Below are positions 53,664 through 64,000 of a DNA stretch of 64,000 nt, piece by piece. The notes beneath the pieces are model-generated. The model was not told where the DNA came from. It saw nothing but the letters and a program-made list of their open reading frames with translations, and made no database searches. The position numbers and the translations under genes were made by a program. Source of the DNA: Sneathiella limimaris (lineage in GTDB: Bacteria; Pseudomonadota; Alphaproteobacteria; Sneathiellales; Sneathiellaceae); NCBI RefSeq assembly GCF_012932565.1, contig NZ_JABBYJ010000001.1, positions 992,001 through 1,056,000 on the forward strand. Direction: 5' to 3'. How positions within the stretch are numbered: the stretch's first letter is position 1; each line of letters starts with the position of its first letter.

Positions 53664-55046
53664 GTGGTCCCCTATATTTCAACTTCCGAAGACATTGTAT
53701 CCAAGCCTATTCATGCCGTCCTGATTGATAAGTATGACGGTTGGCTCAAAAAGCAGACGGATTTTGTTAAAAAATGGCTGGATCAGCACGGATTTGAAGC
53801 CAAGGATGGCAAATTTATTGCCCTTCCAGATGAAAGTGGGGCAATTGCCTCCATTCTTTTTGTGCATGCGAAAGAGGACTGGCATATTTGGTCACTGGCT
53901 GCTCTTCCAACTGCAATTCCAGTTGGCGCCTATCACCTGGAAGGGAAGGTTAAACCAAAGCAGGCCACTGACATTGCCATCGGCTGGTCATTGGCGACAT
54001 ACAAGTTTGACCGCTACAAGAAAAGCGAGAAGAAATTCGCGACCCTGATGTTACCCGCGGGCGCGGATCTTGAGCATGTGGAGCGAACTGTTTATGGCAC
54101 CAATCTGGCCCGTGAACTGATCAACATCCCAACTGCCGATATGGGGCCGAAAGCGCTGGAAGGTGCCGCCTCGCAAATCGCGGGAGAGTTTGAAGCCCGT
54201 CAGATGAACATCATCGGCGATGATCTTTTGACCTACCATTTCCCAATGGTTCATGCCGTCGGCCGCGCTTCAGACCAGGCGCCAAGACTTGTAGACATGG
54301 TGTGGGGTGATGCAGATGCGCCAAAGGTCACTATTGTGGGCAAAGGCGTGTGCTTTGATACAGGTGGACTGGATCTGAAGCCCTCCTCAGCCATGTTGCT
54401 GATGAAGAAGGATATGGGCGGGGCCGCAATGGCACTTGGTCTTGCGCATATGATCATGCATGCCAATTTGCCGGTTCGTCTTCGGGTTTTGATCCCGGCT
54501 GTTGAAAATGCGGTGTCTGGAAATGCCTTTAGACCAGGCGATATCCTGACCAGCCGCGCAGGCATTACGGTTGAGATTGGTAATACGGATGCAGAAGGCC
54601 GGTTGATCCTTGCCGATGCTCTGACAGCAGCGGATGAGGAAGAGCCGGATCTGTTGATTGATTTCGCGACCCTGACTGGTGCTGCACGCGTTGCCGTCGG
54701 AACGGAGCTTGCGGCGACTTTCACCGATGATGATGAGCTTTATAACCTGATTTACAGCAAATCCGTCGCGGAGAAAGATCCGGTATGGCGGCTGCCGCTT
54801 TGGGATGAATACCGGAGCCTGATCGATAGCCCGATTGCGGATATCAATAATGCTGGAAGCTCTTCCTTTGCAGGGGCTATTACGGCCGGATTGTTCCTCA
54901 AGGATTTTGTCAAGAATGCCAAAAGCTGGGTGCATTTCGACATTATGGCCTACAACAACCGGGAGCGTCCCGGTCGCCCACAAGGAGGCGAAGCCTATGG
55001 CATCCGGACCATGTTTGAAGTGATCAAGGAGCGCTTTGGCGGGTAA
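53664..55046 (+). CDS. Leucyl aminopeptidase family M17
   Basis: A 460-residue M17 metallo-aminopeptidase. The catalytic domain has GKGVCFDTGGLDLKP, MKKDMGGAA, the signature NTDAEGRL and DFATLTGAA; all metal ligands seem present. It frees N-terminal residues from peptides in the cytoplasm. GTG 53664 follows AAGGAG by six bases. A short hairpin (CAACTGC/GCAGTTG, 53591-53612) lies before it. Its stop is one base from the convergent LysE stop. Confidence 0.92.
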   Translation: MVPYISTSEDIVSKPIHAVLIDKYDGWLKKQTDFVKKWLDQHGFEAKDGKFIALPDESGAIASILFVHAKEDWHIWSLAALPTAIPVGAYHLEGKVKPKQATDIAIGWSLATYKFDRYKKSEKKFATLMLPAGADLEHVERTVYGTNLARELINIPTADMGPKALEGAASQIAGEFEARQMNIIGDDLLTYHFPMVHAVGRASDQAPRLVDMVWGDADAPKVTIVGKGVCFDTGGLDLKPSSAMLLMKKDMGGAAMALGLAHMIMHANLPVRLRVLIPAVENAVSGNAFRPGDILTSRAGITVEIGNTDAEGRLILADALTAADEEEPDLLIDFATLTGAARVAVGTELAATFTDDDELYNLIYSKSVAEKDPVWRLPLWDEYRSLIDSPIADINNAGSSSFAGAITAGLFLKDFVKNAKSWVHFDIMAYNNRERPGRPQGGEAYGIRTMFEVIKERFGG

Positions 55047-55047
55047 G

Positions 55048-55665
55048 TTATCGTTCCGTCAGGGCCAATTTAGCGCTCAAGGCAACAAAGACACCGGCCA
55101 AACCCCTGTTAAACCATTTCAGGAAACTGGGCCGACTGAGGATGTGCCGGCTGAGTGTGGCGGCAAACAGACCGTAAATCACGAAAACACCAAATGTCAG
55201 CAGCATGAACACCAGTCCTAACACGCCCATATCCTGAGACGGTGTGGGCGTTCCGGGTAAAATAAACTGGGGCAGAAATGCCAAAAAGAAAATGGACAGT
55301 TTCGGGTTCAGGATATTGATCAGGAACCCAGTCGAAATCAGCTTGCCAATGCTTCTGGATTTTTCAGCTTCTGACGATTGCAGGGAAATTGTCCCGTTCC
55401 CCTTTAAAACCTGCCAGGCGAGATAGAGCAGATAGGCCACGCCGGCATATTTGATGCTTTCAAACAAAAGGGCACTGGTATGCAGAATGGCTGCCAGTCC
55501 CAAAATACTGGCCAACAGGTGGGGGATAATTCCCATTGTACATCCAAATGCCGCGGCGATAGAAGCCGAGCGGCCTTTCGAGAGTCCAATGGCAACCGTG
55601 TATATGACGCCCGTACCCGGTGCCAGAACAACGATTAGTGCGGTTAGAAGAAATTCTGGGGACAT
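55048..55665 (-). CDS. LysE/RhtB-family amino-acid exporter
   Basis: A 205-residue inner-membrane protein with about six spans. The N-terminal PGTGVIYTVAIGLSKGRSASIAAAFGC and the middle GFLINILNPKLSIFFLAFLPQF are family signatures. It exports an amino acid or related compound. It is divergent from a MarR-like regulator gene, which may control it, and convergent with the aminopeptidase, with no room for a terminator between. Confidence 0.93.
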   Translation of the reverse strand: MSPEFLLTALIVVLAPGTGVIYTVAIGLSKGRSASIAAAFGCTMGIIPHLLASILGLAAILHTSALLFESIKYAGVAYLLYLAWQVLKGNGTISLQSSEAEKSRSIGKLISTGFLINILNPKLSIFFLAFLPQFILPGTPTPSQDMGVLGLVFMLLTFGVFVIYGLFAATLSRHILSRPSFLKWFNRGLAGVFVALSAKLALTER

Positions 55666-55778
55666 AAGGGATATTCCGTCATTTGACCGGGAAGCTGATC
55701 ATATGATGGGGCGCGGAGTAGGAGAATGTCAACTCTGTTACGCTTGCGAAATAAACCTGTTTGTGGGATACTCTGCTA

Positions 55779-56135
55779 ATGCAAGCAACCTCAACAACAC
55801 AAGCCACACTTAATATGTGGAAACAGGCCCTCGGCCAACTGGTTAGCCGTCAGGGGCCGGACTTGTCATCTCGACAGATGGCGATTTTGCTGATTGTTTA
55901 TCTGGAAGACCCGCCGCATACAGTTCGCGGATTGGCCGCCCGCTTGAAAATCTCCAAGCCTGCGGTTACCCGTGCTTTGGACAGTCTCGGGAAGTTAGAG
56001 CTTTTGAAGCGCAAACCTGATGAAAAGGATATGCGGTCCGTCAATGTGGTGCGGACGGTTAAGGGCTCGGTTTATCTCAGTGAGATCGCTGAAGTCATTG
56101 AAAAAGCGGCGTGGGAAAACCTGGGCGGAACCTGA
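55779..56135 (+). CDS. MarR-like winged-helix regulator
   Basis: A 118-residue protein with a winged helix: LSSRQMAILLIVYLEDPPHT, VRGLAARLKISKPAVTRALD, then a wing with RKPDEKDMRSVNVVRT. It is shorter than usual MarR proteins, with reduced flanking helices. ATG 55779 is chosen over TTG 55761. It is divergent from the LysE exporter gene and probably its regulator. Confidence 0.82.
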   Translation: MQATSTTQATLNMWKQALGQLVSRQGPDLSSRQMAILLIVYLEDPPHTVRGLAARLKISKPAVTRALDSLGKLELLKRKPDEKDMRSVNVVRTVKGSVYLSEIAEVIEKAAWENLGGT

Positions 56136-56150
56136 TTTTCCCCTATAGCT

Positions 56151-57080
56151 TTAGTACCCGCGATCTACATCGACCTGATTGAGCAGTTTCTCACCATTTC
56201 TGGCGCGAATGATATTTTGCGCAACAAGGGCGGCAACCCGGTTTGGGGCTGCAATACTTGCCACATGCGGGGTGATGCGGATTTTCTCGTGGCTCCAAAG
56301 TGGGCTGTCTTCAGGAAGCGGCTCTGTCCGAAATACATCCAGCGTTGCACATGACATATGTCCACTGTCCAGGGCCTTGATCAGATCCTCTTCAACAAGG
56401 TGAGGGCCGCGTCCTGGATTGATCAGGGACGCACCTTCAGGCAGTTTTGCAAAAAGATCGGCGTTCAAAATACCTTCTGTTTCCTCAGTCAATGGAAGCA
56501 GGCAAACCAGGATCTCGACTTCAGACAGGAACTGATCCAGCTCCCCCGCTCCAGCATAGCTTTTGACCGATGGAATTTCTTTCTTGCTGCGGCTCCAGCC
56601 TGACACCTGAAAGCCGAGGGAAGCCAGCGTTTTGGCGGCATGATTACCCAGAGCACCTAGTCCCAGGATACCGACTTTTCGGGCTGTTGCGGCTGGCGGA
56701 TGATGGACTTTCCAAACTTTTTGCCGCTGTTGATGATCATATGTGAGCTGATCCCGGTGATGGTTCAGCACATGCTGGACCACATATTCGGTCATACGCG
56801 CGCTCAATTCATCATCCACTACGCGCGCTAGCGGAACATGCTTTGGAAAAGTTGGATCTTTGAAAAAGTGATCGACACCTGCCCCTAAGGAAAAAATAGC
56901 CTTCAGGTTCTTGAAACGGGCGAGCTCACCTTCTGGCATGTTGAAGCAGAGCGCAAATTCAATGTCATCAGGATTACCAACGTCAGGGTGAAAACGCATT
57001 TCCAGATCCGGAACATGCTTCGCCATTTCAGCGCGCCACCAATCGTCACGTTTGATGGAACTGTGGAAAATGAGTGCCAT
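56151..57080 (-). CDS. ghrA: Glyoxylate/hydroxypyruvate reductase A
   Basis: A 309-residue D-2-hydroxyacid dehydrogenase of the GhrA type. NAD(P)-binding GILGLGALGNHAAKTL, catalytic Arg in LINPGRGPHLVEEDL, Glu in FRTEPLPEDSPLW and His in ITPHVAS. It reduces glyoxylate to glycolate or hydroxypyruvate to glycerate. It starts 26 bases after yejF and may share its transcript. Glyoxylate links it to the malate synthase G encoded earlier in the window. Confidence 0.92.
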   Translation of the reverse strand: MALIFHSSIKRDDWWRAEMAKHVPDLEMRFHPDVGNPDDIEFALCFNMPEGELARFKNLKAIFSLGAGVDHFFKDPTFPKHVPLARVVDDELSARMTEYVVQHVLNHHRDQLTYDHQQRQKVWKVHHPPAATARKVGILGLGALGNHAAKTLASLGFQVSGWSRSKKEIPSVKSYAGAGELDQFLSEVEILVCLLPLTEETEGILNADLFAKLPEGASLINPGRGPHLVEEDLIKALDSGHMSCATLDVFRTEPLPEDSPLWSHEKIRITPHVASIAAPNRVAALVAQNIIRARNGEKLLNQVDVDRGY

Positions 57081-57106
57081 TAGGGGTCTCCAGTTTCTTA
57101 TTTGTT

Positions 57107-58705
57107 TTATGTAGCCAGATCGAAGGCGGCTTTCATGAGTTTCCTGGTGTAGTCAGTTGTTGGATTGTCAAAGATTTGATGGGCGGAGCCCTGCTCGACA
57201 ACCTGACCGTCCTTCATAACCAGAACCTCATCGGCAAGTGCCTTGACGACTTTCAAGTCATGACTGATGAAGAGATAGGAGAGATTATATTTTTTCTGCA
57301 AGTCCCGCAACAGATCAACGATTTGAGCCTGGACAGACATATCCAGTGCTGAAGTTGGTTCATCCAGAACAATAAACCGGGGTTTGAGGATCAGGGCACG
57401 GGCAATGGAGATCCGTTGGCGCTGCCCTCCGGAAAATTCATGGGGATAGCGATCCTGAGCGGAGCCATCGATCCCGACCTCTTCAAGGGTCTTGGCGATC
57501 AGCTCCCGTCGCTCTTGCCGATTTCCCTTACCCTGATGAACCAGCAGGCCTTCTTCAATAATCTGCCCGACAGAGAGACGGGGGCTTAAGCTGGAATAGG
57601 GATCCTGGAACACAATCTGAATTTCTGATCGCAGAGGCCGCAGTTCTTTCCATTGCTTTGACTGGATCGAATTGCCGTTATAGAGGATATCGCCTTCCGA
57701 TTTCAGCAATCGCAAAAGCGCAAGGCCAAGGGTGGACTTGCCAGAGCCGCTTTCACCCACGACACCAACTGTATGCCCCTCTCGGACATTGACCGAAATG
57801 TCGTCAACGGCCCGAACATAATCCACGGTGCGTTTCAAAAGTCCCTTTTTGATTGGGAAGTAGACTTTGACATTCTTGCCTTCGATGACAGATTTCGCCT
57901 CTGGATCCTTGGATGAGGGAAGGCCTTTGGGCTCCGCACCCAATAGCATTTTTGTGTAAGGATGCTCAGGGTCAGTGAAGATTTTTTCGGTCGGGCCTGC
58001 CTCAACAACCTCACCTTTGGTCATAATGCAGATCTTTTTGGCCATCTTCCGGACAATACCAAGATCATGGGTGATGAGCAGGATTGCCATGCCCAACCGT
58101 TCCTGAAGGTCTTTCAACAGCTCCAGAATCTGAGCCTGGATCGTGACATCAAGGGCCGTGGTCGGCTCGTCCGCAATCAACAAATCTGGCTCATTTGCCA
58201 GCGCCATGGCAATCATCACCCGTTGCCGTTGCCCACCGGAAAGCTGATGGGGAAAGGCGTTGAGGCGATCTTCTGTTGCAGGGAGGCCAACAAGTTCCAA
58301 CAGCTCTTTCACTCGAGCGCTCGCCTCAGCCTTGCTGTAGCCCTTGTGAACCAGCAGGGTTTCATTGATCTGTTTCTCAATAGTGTGAAGCGGGTTCAGG
58401 GAGGTCATGGGCTCCTGAAAGATCATGGAGATCTTATTGCCTCGGATCTTGTGAAGGTCCTGAAAGGGCGCCCCGATTACATTCTGGCCATCAATAAGGA
58501 TTTCCCCATGGGGATGTGATGCCAACGGATAAGGGAGCAGCTGCAGAATACTCAGCGCTGTAATGGATTTACCCGACCCACTTTCGCCCACAAGCGCAAG
58601 GGTTTCCCCATGCTCGATATCAAAGGAGACATGTTTTACCGCAGGAACCTGTTCACCCTTAACCCGAAAGGAAATTGCCAGATCTTTAACAGAAACAAAC
58701 GCCAT
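57107..58705 (-). CDS. yejF: Peptide ABC transporter ATP-binding protein YejF
   Basis: A 532-residue protein with two ABC domains in one chain. First: Walker A GESGSGKS near residue 38, signature LSGGQRQRV, Walker [13 protein letters not shown]. Second: GESGSGKS near 315, [21 protein letters not shown]. This double form is characteristic of YejF. It powers uptake of oligopeptides or microcin C-like compounds. The ATG overlaps the yejE stop (TGATG). Confidence 0.95.
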   Translation of the reverse strand: MAFVSVKDLAISFRVKGEQVPAVKHVSFDIEHGETLALVGESGSGKSITALSILQLLPYPLASHPHGEILIDGQNVIGAPFQDLHKIRGNKISMIFQEPMTSLNPLHTIEKQINETLLVHKGYSKAEASARVKELLELVGLPATEDRLNAFPHQLSGGQRQRVMIAMALANEPDLLIADEPTTALDVTIQAQILELLKDLQERLGMAILLITHDLGIVRKMAKKICIMTKGEVVEAGPTEKIFTDPEHPYTKMLLGAEPKGLPSSKDPEAKSVIEGKNVKVYFPIKKGLLKRTVDYVRAVDDISVNVREGHTVGVVGESGSGKSTLGLALLRLLKSEGDILYNGNSIQSKQWKELRPLRSEIQIVFQDPYSSLSPRLSVGQIIEEGLLVHQGKGNRQERRELIAKTLEEVGIDGSAQDRYPHEFSGGQRQRISIARALILKPRFIVLDEPTSALDMSVQAQIVDLLRDLQKKYNLSYLFISHDLKVVKALADEVLVMKDGQVVEQGSAHQIFDNPTTDYTRKLMKAAFDLAT

Positions 58706-59733
58706 CAGTTAAACGTCTTTCTGGGATCAAACGCGTCCCGAATTCCTTCTTGCATGAAGAAGGCGAGTGTCAACATGACAGAGAGCACCATGAAGGCAGT
58801 GATACCGAGCCAGGGCGCCTGCAGGTTTGCCTTGCCCTGTGCCAGGAGTTCACCGAGGGAGGGTGATCCCGGCGGCAGTCCAAGCCCGAGGAAGTCAAGC
58901 GAGGTGAGGCTGACAATGGAGCCTGTCAGGATAAAGGGCATGAAGGTGAGGGCGGAGACCATGGAGTTGGGCAATAGATGCTTGAACATGATCACGCTAT
59001 CGCGGACCCCAAGAGCTCGTGCCGCCCGCACATAATCAAAGTTGCGGGACCTTAGAAATTCCGCGCGCACCACACCCACCAGGCTGGGCCAGCTAAAGAG
59101 TAGGAGAAGAACCAGCAGGATCAGGAAGCTTGGCTCAATCAGGGCGGCGAGAATAATTAGAATGTAGAGGCTTGGCATTCCGCCCCAAATTTCCAGAAGG
59201 CGCTGGAATATAAGGTCGGTCATACCCCCAAAATAGCCCTGAACTGCGCCTGCGGCGATACCAATAATGGAGCTGAGAATGGTGAGGATAAGACCGAAAG
59301 CCACCGAAATTCGGTAGCCATAGATTACCCTTGCCAGAACGTCGCGGCCCTGATCATCTGTTCCGAGCCAGTTTTCACTATCAGGCGGGCTTGGGGCCGG
59401 GGATTTCAAATCATAATTGATTGTGGTGTAGCTGTAGCGAATGAGGGGCCAGACTGTCCAGCCATCTGCCTCCTTAATCAGGTCCATGACGAACGGATCG
59501 CGGTAATCCGCTTCCGTTTCAAAGTCACCGCCAAAGGTTGTTTCCGGATAAGTCACCAGAAAAGGGGTATAAAGTTCCCCTTCGTAGGAGATCAGCAGGG
59601 GCTTGTCATTGGCGATCAACTCGGCAAACAGGGAGATGACAAACAGACCCAGAAACAGGAGCATGGAATAGTAGCCCCGCCGGTTGGCCTTGAAATTTTC
59701 TAGTCGTCTTTGGTTAAGCGGAGAGAGAGCCAT
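58705..59733 (-). CDS. yejE: Peptide ABC transporter permease YejE
   Basis: A 342-residue inner-membrane permease of the DppC/OppC class. N-terminal span after NRRGYYSMLLFLGLFVISLF, a periplasmic loop, then GTDDQGRDVLARVIYGYRIS and the EAA-type loop RAARALGVRDSVIMFKHLLPN. ATG 59733 lies three bases after the yejB stop. Confidence 0.94.
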   Translation of the reverse strand: MALSPLNQRRLENFKANRRGYYSMLLFLGLFVISLFAELIANDKPLLISYEGELYTPFLVTYPETTFGGDFETEADYRDPFVMDLIKEADGWTVWPLIRYSYTTINYDLKSPAPSPPDSENWLGTDDQGRDVLARVIYGYRISVAFGLILTILSSIIGIAAGAVQGYFGGMTDLIFQRLLEIWGGMPSLYILIILAALIEPSFLILLVLLLLFSWPSLVGVVRAEFLRSRNFDYVRAARALGVRDSVIMFKHLLPNSMVSALTFMPFILTGSIVSLTSLDFLGLGLPPGSPSLGELLAQGKANLQAPWLGITAFMVLSVMLTLAFFMQEGIRDAFDPRKTFN

Positions 59734-59736
59734 TTT

Positions 59737-60846
59737 TTAAGCCTCCCGCGCTTCAAAATCGATCCGGGGATCGATAATGGTATAGGTCAGATCTCCGATC
59801 AGGTTCATGATCAACCCAAGGAGGGAGAAAACATAGACGGTCGCGAAAATAACCGGATAGTCCCGATTGATTGCTGCCTCAAAACCAAGCAGCCCCAACC
59901 CATCCAGGCTGAAGATAACCTCGATCAGCAGGGATCCGGTAAACAGGATCCCGATAAAGGCACTTGGAAAACCGGCGATGACGATCAGCATGGCGTTCCG
60001 AAAGACATGGCCATAAAGGACCCGTTTTTCTGTCAGCCCCTTGGCCCGCGCTGTCAGCACATATTGCTGGTTGATCTGATCAAGAAAAGAGTTCTTGGTC
60101 AGCTGGGTGAGGGCCGCAAAGCCACCAATGACCATGGCCGTGACTGGCAGGGCAATGTGCCAGAAATAATCCGCAATCTTGCCAAAGAGACTAAGCTCAT
60201 CAAAATTTTCAGAGGTTAAGCCCCGAAGCGGGAACCAGTCGAGATAGGACCCACCGGCAAAAAAGACAATCAGGGCAACGGCAAAGAGAAAGCTGGGGAT
60301 GGCGTTGCCGACAATAATCAGGCTGCTGGTCCAGACGTCAAAGCGCGTGCCATCCTTCACAGCTTTGCGAATACCTAGCGGGATGGAGATGATGTAGACG
60401 AGCAGCGTCGTCCAAAGCCCCAATGAGATGGAAACGGGCATTTTTTCCAGCACCAGATTGATGACGCTCTCATCGCGGAAGTAACTGTTGCCAAAATCGA
60501 AGACCAGATAGCTCTTGATCATCTGGAAAAAGCGCTCATGCGCGGGCTTATCGAAGCCGAACTGTTTCTCCAGTTCCTTGATAAATTCAGGATCTAGCCC
60601 TTGTGCACCCCGATAGCTGCTCTCGTTTGTTCCTGAGGTGGTTGAGGTTGAGCCGCCGCCGCCGAGATCACCGCTACCCGATCCGCCGATCCGAGCTGTT
60701 GCTCCGATGGCAGTCCCCTGAATTTCGGCAATAATCTGCTCAACAGGACCGCCTGGGGCAAACTGGATAATCGCGAAATTCAGTAGCATGATCCCGAATA
60801 GAGTCGGGATCATCAATAACAGCCGTCTGATGATATATGCCAGCAA
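59737..60846 (-). CDS. yejB: Peptide ABC transporter permease YejB
   Basis: A 369-residue permease of the DppB class: [20 protein letters not shown] at the start and the EAA loop [20 protein letters not shown]. About six spans. Between spans one and two is a Gly/Ser/Thr-rich insertion ([20 protein letters not shown]), which lengthens the periplasmic loop. It starts ten bases after yejA. Confidence 0.94.
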   Translation of the reverse strand: MLAYIIRRLLLMIPTLFGIMLLNFAIIQFAPGGPVEQIIAEIQGTAIGATARIGGSGSGDLGGGGSTSTTSGTNESSYRGAQGLDPEFIKELEKQFGFDKPAHERFFQMIKSYLVFDFGNSYFRDESVINLVLEKMPVSISLGLWTTLLVYIISIPLGIRKAVKDGTRFDVWTSSLIIVGNAIPSFLFAVALIVFFAGGSYLDWFPLRGLTSENFDELSLFGKIADYFWHIALPVTAMVIGGFAALTQLTKNSFLDQINQQYVLTARAKGLTEKRVLYGHVFRNAMLIVIAGFPSAFIGILFTGSLLIEVIFSLDGLGLLGFEAAINRDYPVIFATVYVFSLLGLIMNLIGDLTYTIIDPRIDFEAREA

Positions 60847-60856
60847 GCTGAGCCCC

Positions 60857-62725
60857 CTATTGACCGTTAATCTGCTTTAACTTAGCGGCTTTTTCCGGAT
60901 CATACCACCAACTATGAAGAGCCGCCCTGTCATAGCCGGGTTTTTGCGCCTCTGGCCGTCCAAATTTATCCCAAAATGCAACGAAATGACTGGCCTTGAA
61001 CCACTGGGGGATGGTGACATGGGAATGCATGATTACCCGATCAAGAGCACGGGCAGCAACGACTAAGTCCTCTTTGTTATCTGCCTTGATGATGCTTTCA
61101 ATCAGGCTATCAACTGCTGGGCTTTGAATACCCGATACATTCAGGCCGCCAACCGTTTTGGCCGCCCCCGATCCCCACCAATTGCGAAGCTCAACGCCTG
61201 GATAGGCAGGCTGCCCAAACCGCCTTGTGGCGATTTCAAAGTCAAACTCCTGCATTCTGTTTTGCCAGCTGGCTAAATCCAGAAGTCGAATATTTGCCTG
61301 AATGCCAATCCGCTCCAAGTTTCGAATAAAGGGGTTGATAATCCGCTCAAAAGAGCGGCTGTAGAGCAAAAATTCCATAGTGAAGGGCTGCCCTTCGGAA
61401 TTGAGGAGTTTTTTGTCCTGTATTGTCCAGCCGGCTTCCTTCAGATCTTTCAATGATTGGCGAATAGCCGTTCGCATCCGGCCATCCCCCTTTGTTTTTT
61501 CAGGCACAAAACTGGCGCCAAAGACTTCTGGCGGAAGCTGTTCTTTCCAGGGGGTTAGGAGGGCAAGTTCAGCATCGCTGGGGCTATCAATAGCCTTCAT
61601 CTCTGAGTTCTCGAAAATGGAGGTCAGGCGCTCGTAACTATCATAAAACAGGTTTTTATTGGTCCATTCAAAATCGAACATGCGGGCAATGGCCCTGCGA
61701 ACCCGAATGTCGCTGAATTTTTCGAGGCGTGTATTAAAGAAAAATGCCTGAAAACCAGTCATTGAGGCATCCGGGAGAGTCTCTTTTATAATTGAGCCGT
61801 TTTTAAAAGCCGGTTTTCCGTCATATTCAACGGCCCAACTGCGGGAAGTGAACTCTTCGCGAAAATCGTATTCTCCGGCAAAGAAGGCCTCCAGAGCTAT
61901 GGTGCGATCACGGTAATAGTCGACCTGGATGCTGTCAAAGTTGAAGCGGCCAACATGAACTGGAAGATTTTCTGCCCAATGGTTTTTGATCCGCTCATAA
62001 GTGACGGACCGACCGGGTTGCACATCGACAATCTTGTAAGGGCCTGACCCCAGCAGGGGCTCAAGCGTTGTCTCATTGAAGGCACGAGTTTCAAAAGACA
62101 CTTTGGAGAGGATTGGCATGGTCGCGACTTGCAGTGCCAAGCCCCGGGTTAAAGCATTTTTGTTGAAGTCAAATCGGACAGAAGCCGGTCCCGTAATCTT
62201 TGCGCTTTCAATGTCCTTATAGGAGACTTGATAACGAGGGTGACCTTCATTTTTGAGGGTTTCGAAACTGAAAACGATATCGTCCGGTGTGATGGGGGAG
62301 CCATCATGGAACTGCGGTCCTTCGCGCAAATGAAATTCCACCCATTTGCCGTCAGGATCCAAATCGGCTTCCTTCGCAACGAGCCCATAGACCGCATCCG
62401 GCTCATCATGGGCGCGGGTCATCAGGGTGGCGAAATTGAAGAAAAGATCACCACCCTTGTCGGAATTCAGAACCTCAGAAACCCCTTTGAGGATAAAGGG
62501 GTTTACACTGTCAAAACTATTGAGGTTACGAAGGCGAATGCTACCGCCCTTGGGTGCGTTTGGATCGACATAGTCAAAATGGGCAAAATCAGCGCCATAT
62601 TTCAGGTTGCCAAAACTGGAAAGCCCGTGAGTTTTTATGCCTTGCTCCGCAGCGATTGCAGACTGCAGGCTTAGTGCACCGACAAGAATGAGGGACGCGG
62701 ATTTCAAAGCGGAAAGGAAGCGCAT
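60857..62725 (-). CDS. yejA: Peptide ABC transporter substrate-binding protein YejA
   Basis: A 622-residue periplasmic binding protein (SBP family 5). Signal peptide [14 protein letters not shown], then [20 protein letters not shown] and [10 protein letters not shown], typical of YejA. Signature-like segment [26 protein letters not shown]. It captures oligopeptides for YejBEF. A second, related binding-protein gene lies 14 bases upstream in the same operon. Confidence 0.94.
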   Translation of the reverse strand: MRFLSALKSASLILVGALSLQSAIAAEQGIKTHGLSSFGNLKYGADFAHFDYVDPNAPKGGSIRLRNLNSFDSVNPFILKGVSEVLNSDKGGDLFFNFATLMTRAHDEPDAVYGLVAKEADLDPDGKWVEFHLREGPQFHDGSPITPDDIVFSFETLKNEGHPRYQVSYKDIESAKITGPASVRFDFNKNALTRGLALQVATMPILSKVSFETRAFNETTLEPLLGSGPYKIVDVQPGRSVTYERIKNHWAENLPVHVGRFNFDSIQVDYYRDRTIALEAFFAGEYDFREEFTSRSWAVEYDGKPAFKNGSIIKETLPDASMTGFQAFFFNTRLEKFSDIRVRRAIARMFDFEWTNKNLFYDSYERLTSIFENSEMKAIDSPSDAELALLTPWKEQLPPEVFGASFVPEKTKGDGRMRTAIRQSLKDLKEAGWTIQDKKLLNSEGQPFTMEFLLYSRSFERIINPFIRNLERIGIQANIRLLDLASWQNRMQEFDFEIATRRFGQPAYPGVELRNWWGSGAAKTVGGLNVSGIQSPAVDSLIESIIKADNKEDLVVAARALDRVIMHSHVTIPQWFKASHFVAFWDKFGRPEAQKPGYDRAALHSWWYDPEKAAKLKQINGQ

Positions 62726-62739
62726 CAGTTATCCTCTTG

Positions 62740-64000
62740 CTAGTTGGAGTCTTTTTTCAGAGTTTCCAAGCCTTCTTTCAGCTTCCGTTGTTTTTCGGGA
62801 TCAACCCACCAGGCGGTAATATCAGTGCCTTGGGATGGGTAGACATCTGTCTTGCCAAATTTGTTCCAGTAAGCAATTCGTTCATAGGCAGAGGTGAATT
62901 GCGGGATAATATAGAAATTCCAGGTCAGCACGCGATCCAGTGCCCGAACAATCGGCTTCAGGCTTTCATAATCCGGTGCCGAGATCAGCCGCTCAATCAG
63001 ATCATCAACAACGGGGTTATCAATCCCCATCAGGTTTCGGCTACCGGGACGCTTACCAGCTGCACTGCCCCAAAATTCCCGCTGTTCATTGCCGGGACTA
63101 ATGGATTGGCCAAAAACAGACGTGACAATATCGAAATCATAATTGCGGAGCCGTTCCGTATATTGGGCGGTATCGACAACGCGGGACGTAGCAGTAACCC
63201 CCAATTTTTCGAGATTTTTGATAAAGGGGCCAAGAATACGAAGGCTGTTCGGGTCATAGGCCAGAAACTCGATTTCTAGCGGCTTTCCGGTTTTTGGATC
63301 GATCAGCTTGCCATCCTTCACATCCCATCCGGCTTTTTTCAGGATTGCTTTTGCAGCTCGTAGCGGCTTGCGATCCCGCCCGGAACCATCCGAGACAGGG
63401 GGCTCGTAAGCTGGGCCAAAGACGCGCTCAGGAACTTTCCCCCGGTATTCTTCGAGGATTTCCAGCTCTTTCCCCTCCGGTTTTCCCGTTGCGGCCATGA
63501 CGGAGTTATAAAAGAAGCTGTTGGTCCGTTCATACTGATCGTAGAAGATATTTTTATTGAGCCATTCAAAATCGAAAGCATAGGACAGGGCTTCGCGTAA
63601 AGCCGGGTCCTGAAACTTTTCTTTGCGGAGGTTATAGACATATCCCTGCTGCCCCGCTGGCGTTTTGCTGGGAATATTTTCCTTAACAACAAGGCCTTTC
63701 TTCAAGGCGGGGAAATCATATCCCGTAGCCCAGTTTTTTGCGCTATTTTCAGCCCTGAAATCATATTCGCCGGCTTTAAAGGCTTCCAGCAGAACGGAGC
63801 TATCCCGATAATAGTCATAGCGATAAGTATCAAAGTTATAGCGGCCTTTATTTATGGGCAGATCTTTTCCCCAATAATCCTTCACCCGCTCGTATTCTAT
63901 GAAGCGATTGGCTTCAAACTCTTTGATTTTATAGGGGCCGGATCCCATGATCGGATCAAGGGTAGTAGAGGTAAAGTCCCTGTTCTCAAAGTGCTTTTTG
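62740..64000 (-). CDS. Second YejA-like substrate-binding protein (partial)
   Basis: A 3' portion of a further family 5 binding protein, about 420 residues to the window edge; the frame is open through 64000, so the N-terminus lies outside. It parallels the neighbouring YejA: MGSGPYKIKEFEANRFIEYE against [20 protein letters not shown], and DFEWLNKNIFYDQYERTNSF against [20 protein letters not shown]. It is a tandem paralogue that probably broadens the substrate range of one importer. Confidence 0.9.
   Translation of the reverse strand, partial: KKHFENRDFTSTTLDPIMGSGPYKIKEFEANRFIEYERVKDYWGKDLPINKGRYNFDTYRYDYYRDSSVLLEAFKAGEYDFRAENSAKNWATGYDFPALKKGLVVKENIPSKTPAGQQGYVYNLRKEKFQDPALREALSYAFDFEWLNKNIFYDQYERTNSFFYNSVMAATGKPEGKELEILEEYRGKVPERVFGPAYEPPVSDGSGRDRKPLRAAKAILKKAGWDVKDGKLIDPKTGKPLEIEFLAYDPNSLRILGPFIKNLEKLGVTATSRVVDTAQYTERLRNYDFDIVTSVFGQSISPGNEQREFWGSAAGKRPGSRNLMGIDNPVVDDLIERLISAPDYESLKPIVRALDRVLTWNFYIIPQFTSAYERIAYWNKFGKTDVYPSQGTDITAWWVDPEKQRKLKEGLETLKKDSN

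Overview
The window looks like a chromosomal segment of a free-living alphaproteobacterium. I place it near the Rhodospirillales/Sneathiella-type lineages by impression only. Pointers are a perfect CIRCE element before groESL, a DUF2842 membrane protein, a YGADP-type anti-sigma factor, VPLPA-CTERM proteins and many ECF sigma / anti-sigma pairs. There is no CRISPR array, rRNA or recognisable insertion sequence.

Layout. 1-7.5 kb: an ECF41-type sigma factor, an E. coli-like argS, the groES-groEL operon, and a minus-strand operon of ECF sigma, anti-sigma, CnrX-like periplasmic sensor and DUF938 methyltransferase joined by short overlaps. 7.6-11 kb: Nudix hydrolase, alpha/beta hydrolase and two glycosyltransferases (GT4, GT9). 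11-20.7 kb: a conserved translation block, thrS, infC, rpmI, rplT, pheS, pheT, a PaaI-type thioesterase and lepA. infC probably starts at an AUA codon.

21-29.6 kb is accessory. It opens at tRNA-Ser(GGA), whose last 15 bases recur 884 bp downstream, so the stretch between them looks like an inserted segment. Two VPLPA-CTERM proteins, a 28-residue membrane peptide, an outer-membrane beta-barrel gene broken by an in-frame stop, and an unusual ECF-controlled locus (25.5-29.0 kb) follow. That locus encodes two paralogous Gly/Asp-repeat secreted proteins, a lipoprotein, a PKHD-type 2-oxoglutarate dioxygenase, and a divergent ECF sigma / anti-sigma pair. The anti-sigma factor's periplasmic domain is a homologue of the lipoprotein. 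Two sites with the pattern GGAATAAA-N12-GTGTT and one weaker site lie before the locus's transcription units. This is the best candidate for an undescribed system.

29.6-42.3 kb: histidine kinase, chromate transporter ChrA, then a second regulated secretion locus (32.6-38.8 kb) of outer-membrane barrel, secreted FN3-like protein, ECF sigma, anti-sigma and subtilase. Its anti-sigma ends in a domain that looks like a subtilase propeptide. A CopL-like protein with cytochrome c, and a secreted Cache-like protein with a chemoreceptor, follow. 42.7-64 kb: acyl-CoA dehydrogenase, guanine deaminase, IclR regulator divergent from malate synthase G, MarR, a cluster of signalling proteins (FliM-like motif protein, PilZ, receiver protein), orphan TAXI receptor, leucyl aminopeptidase, LysE exporter with a divergent MarR-like regulator, GhrA, and a YejABEF peptide importer with a second YejA running off the right edge.
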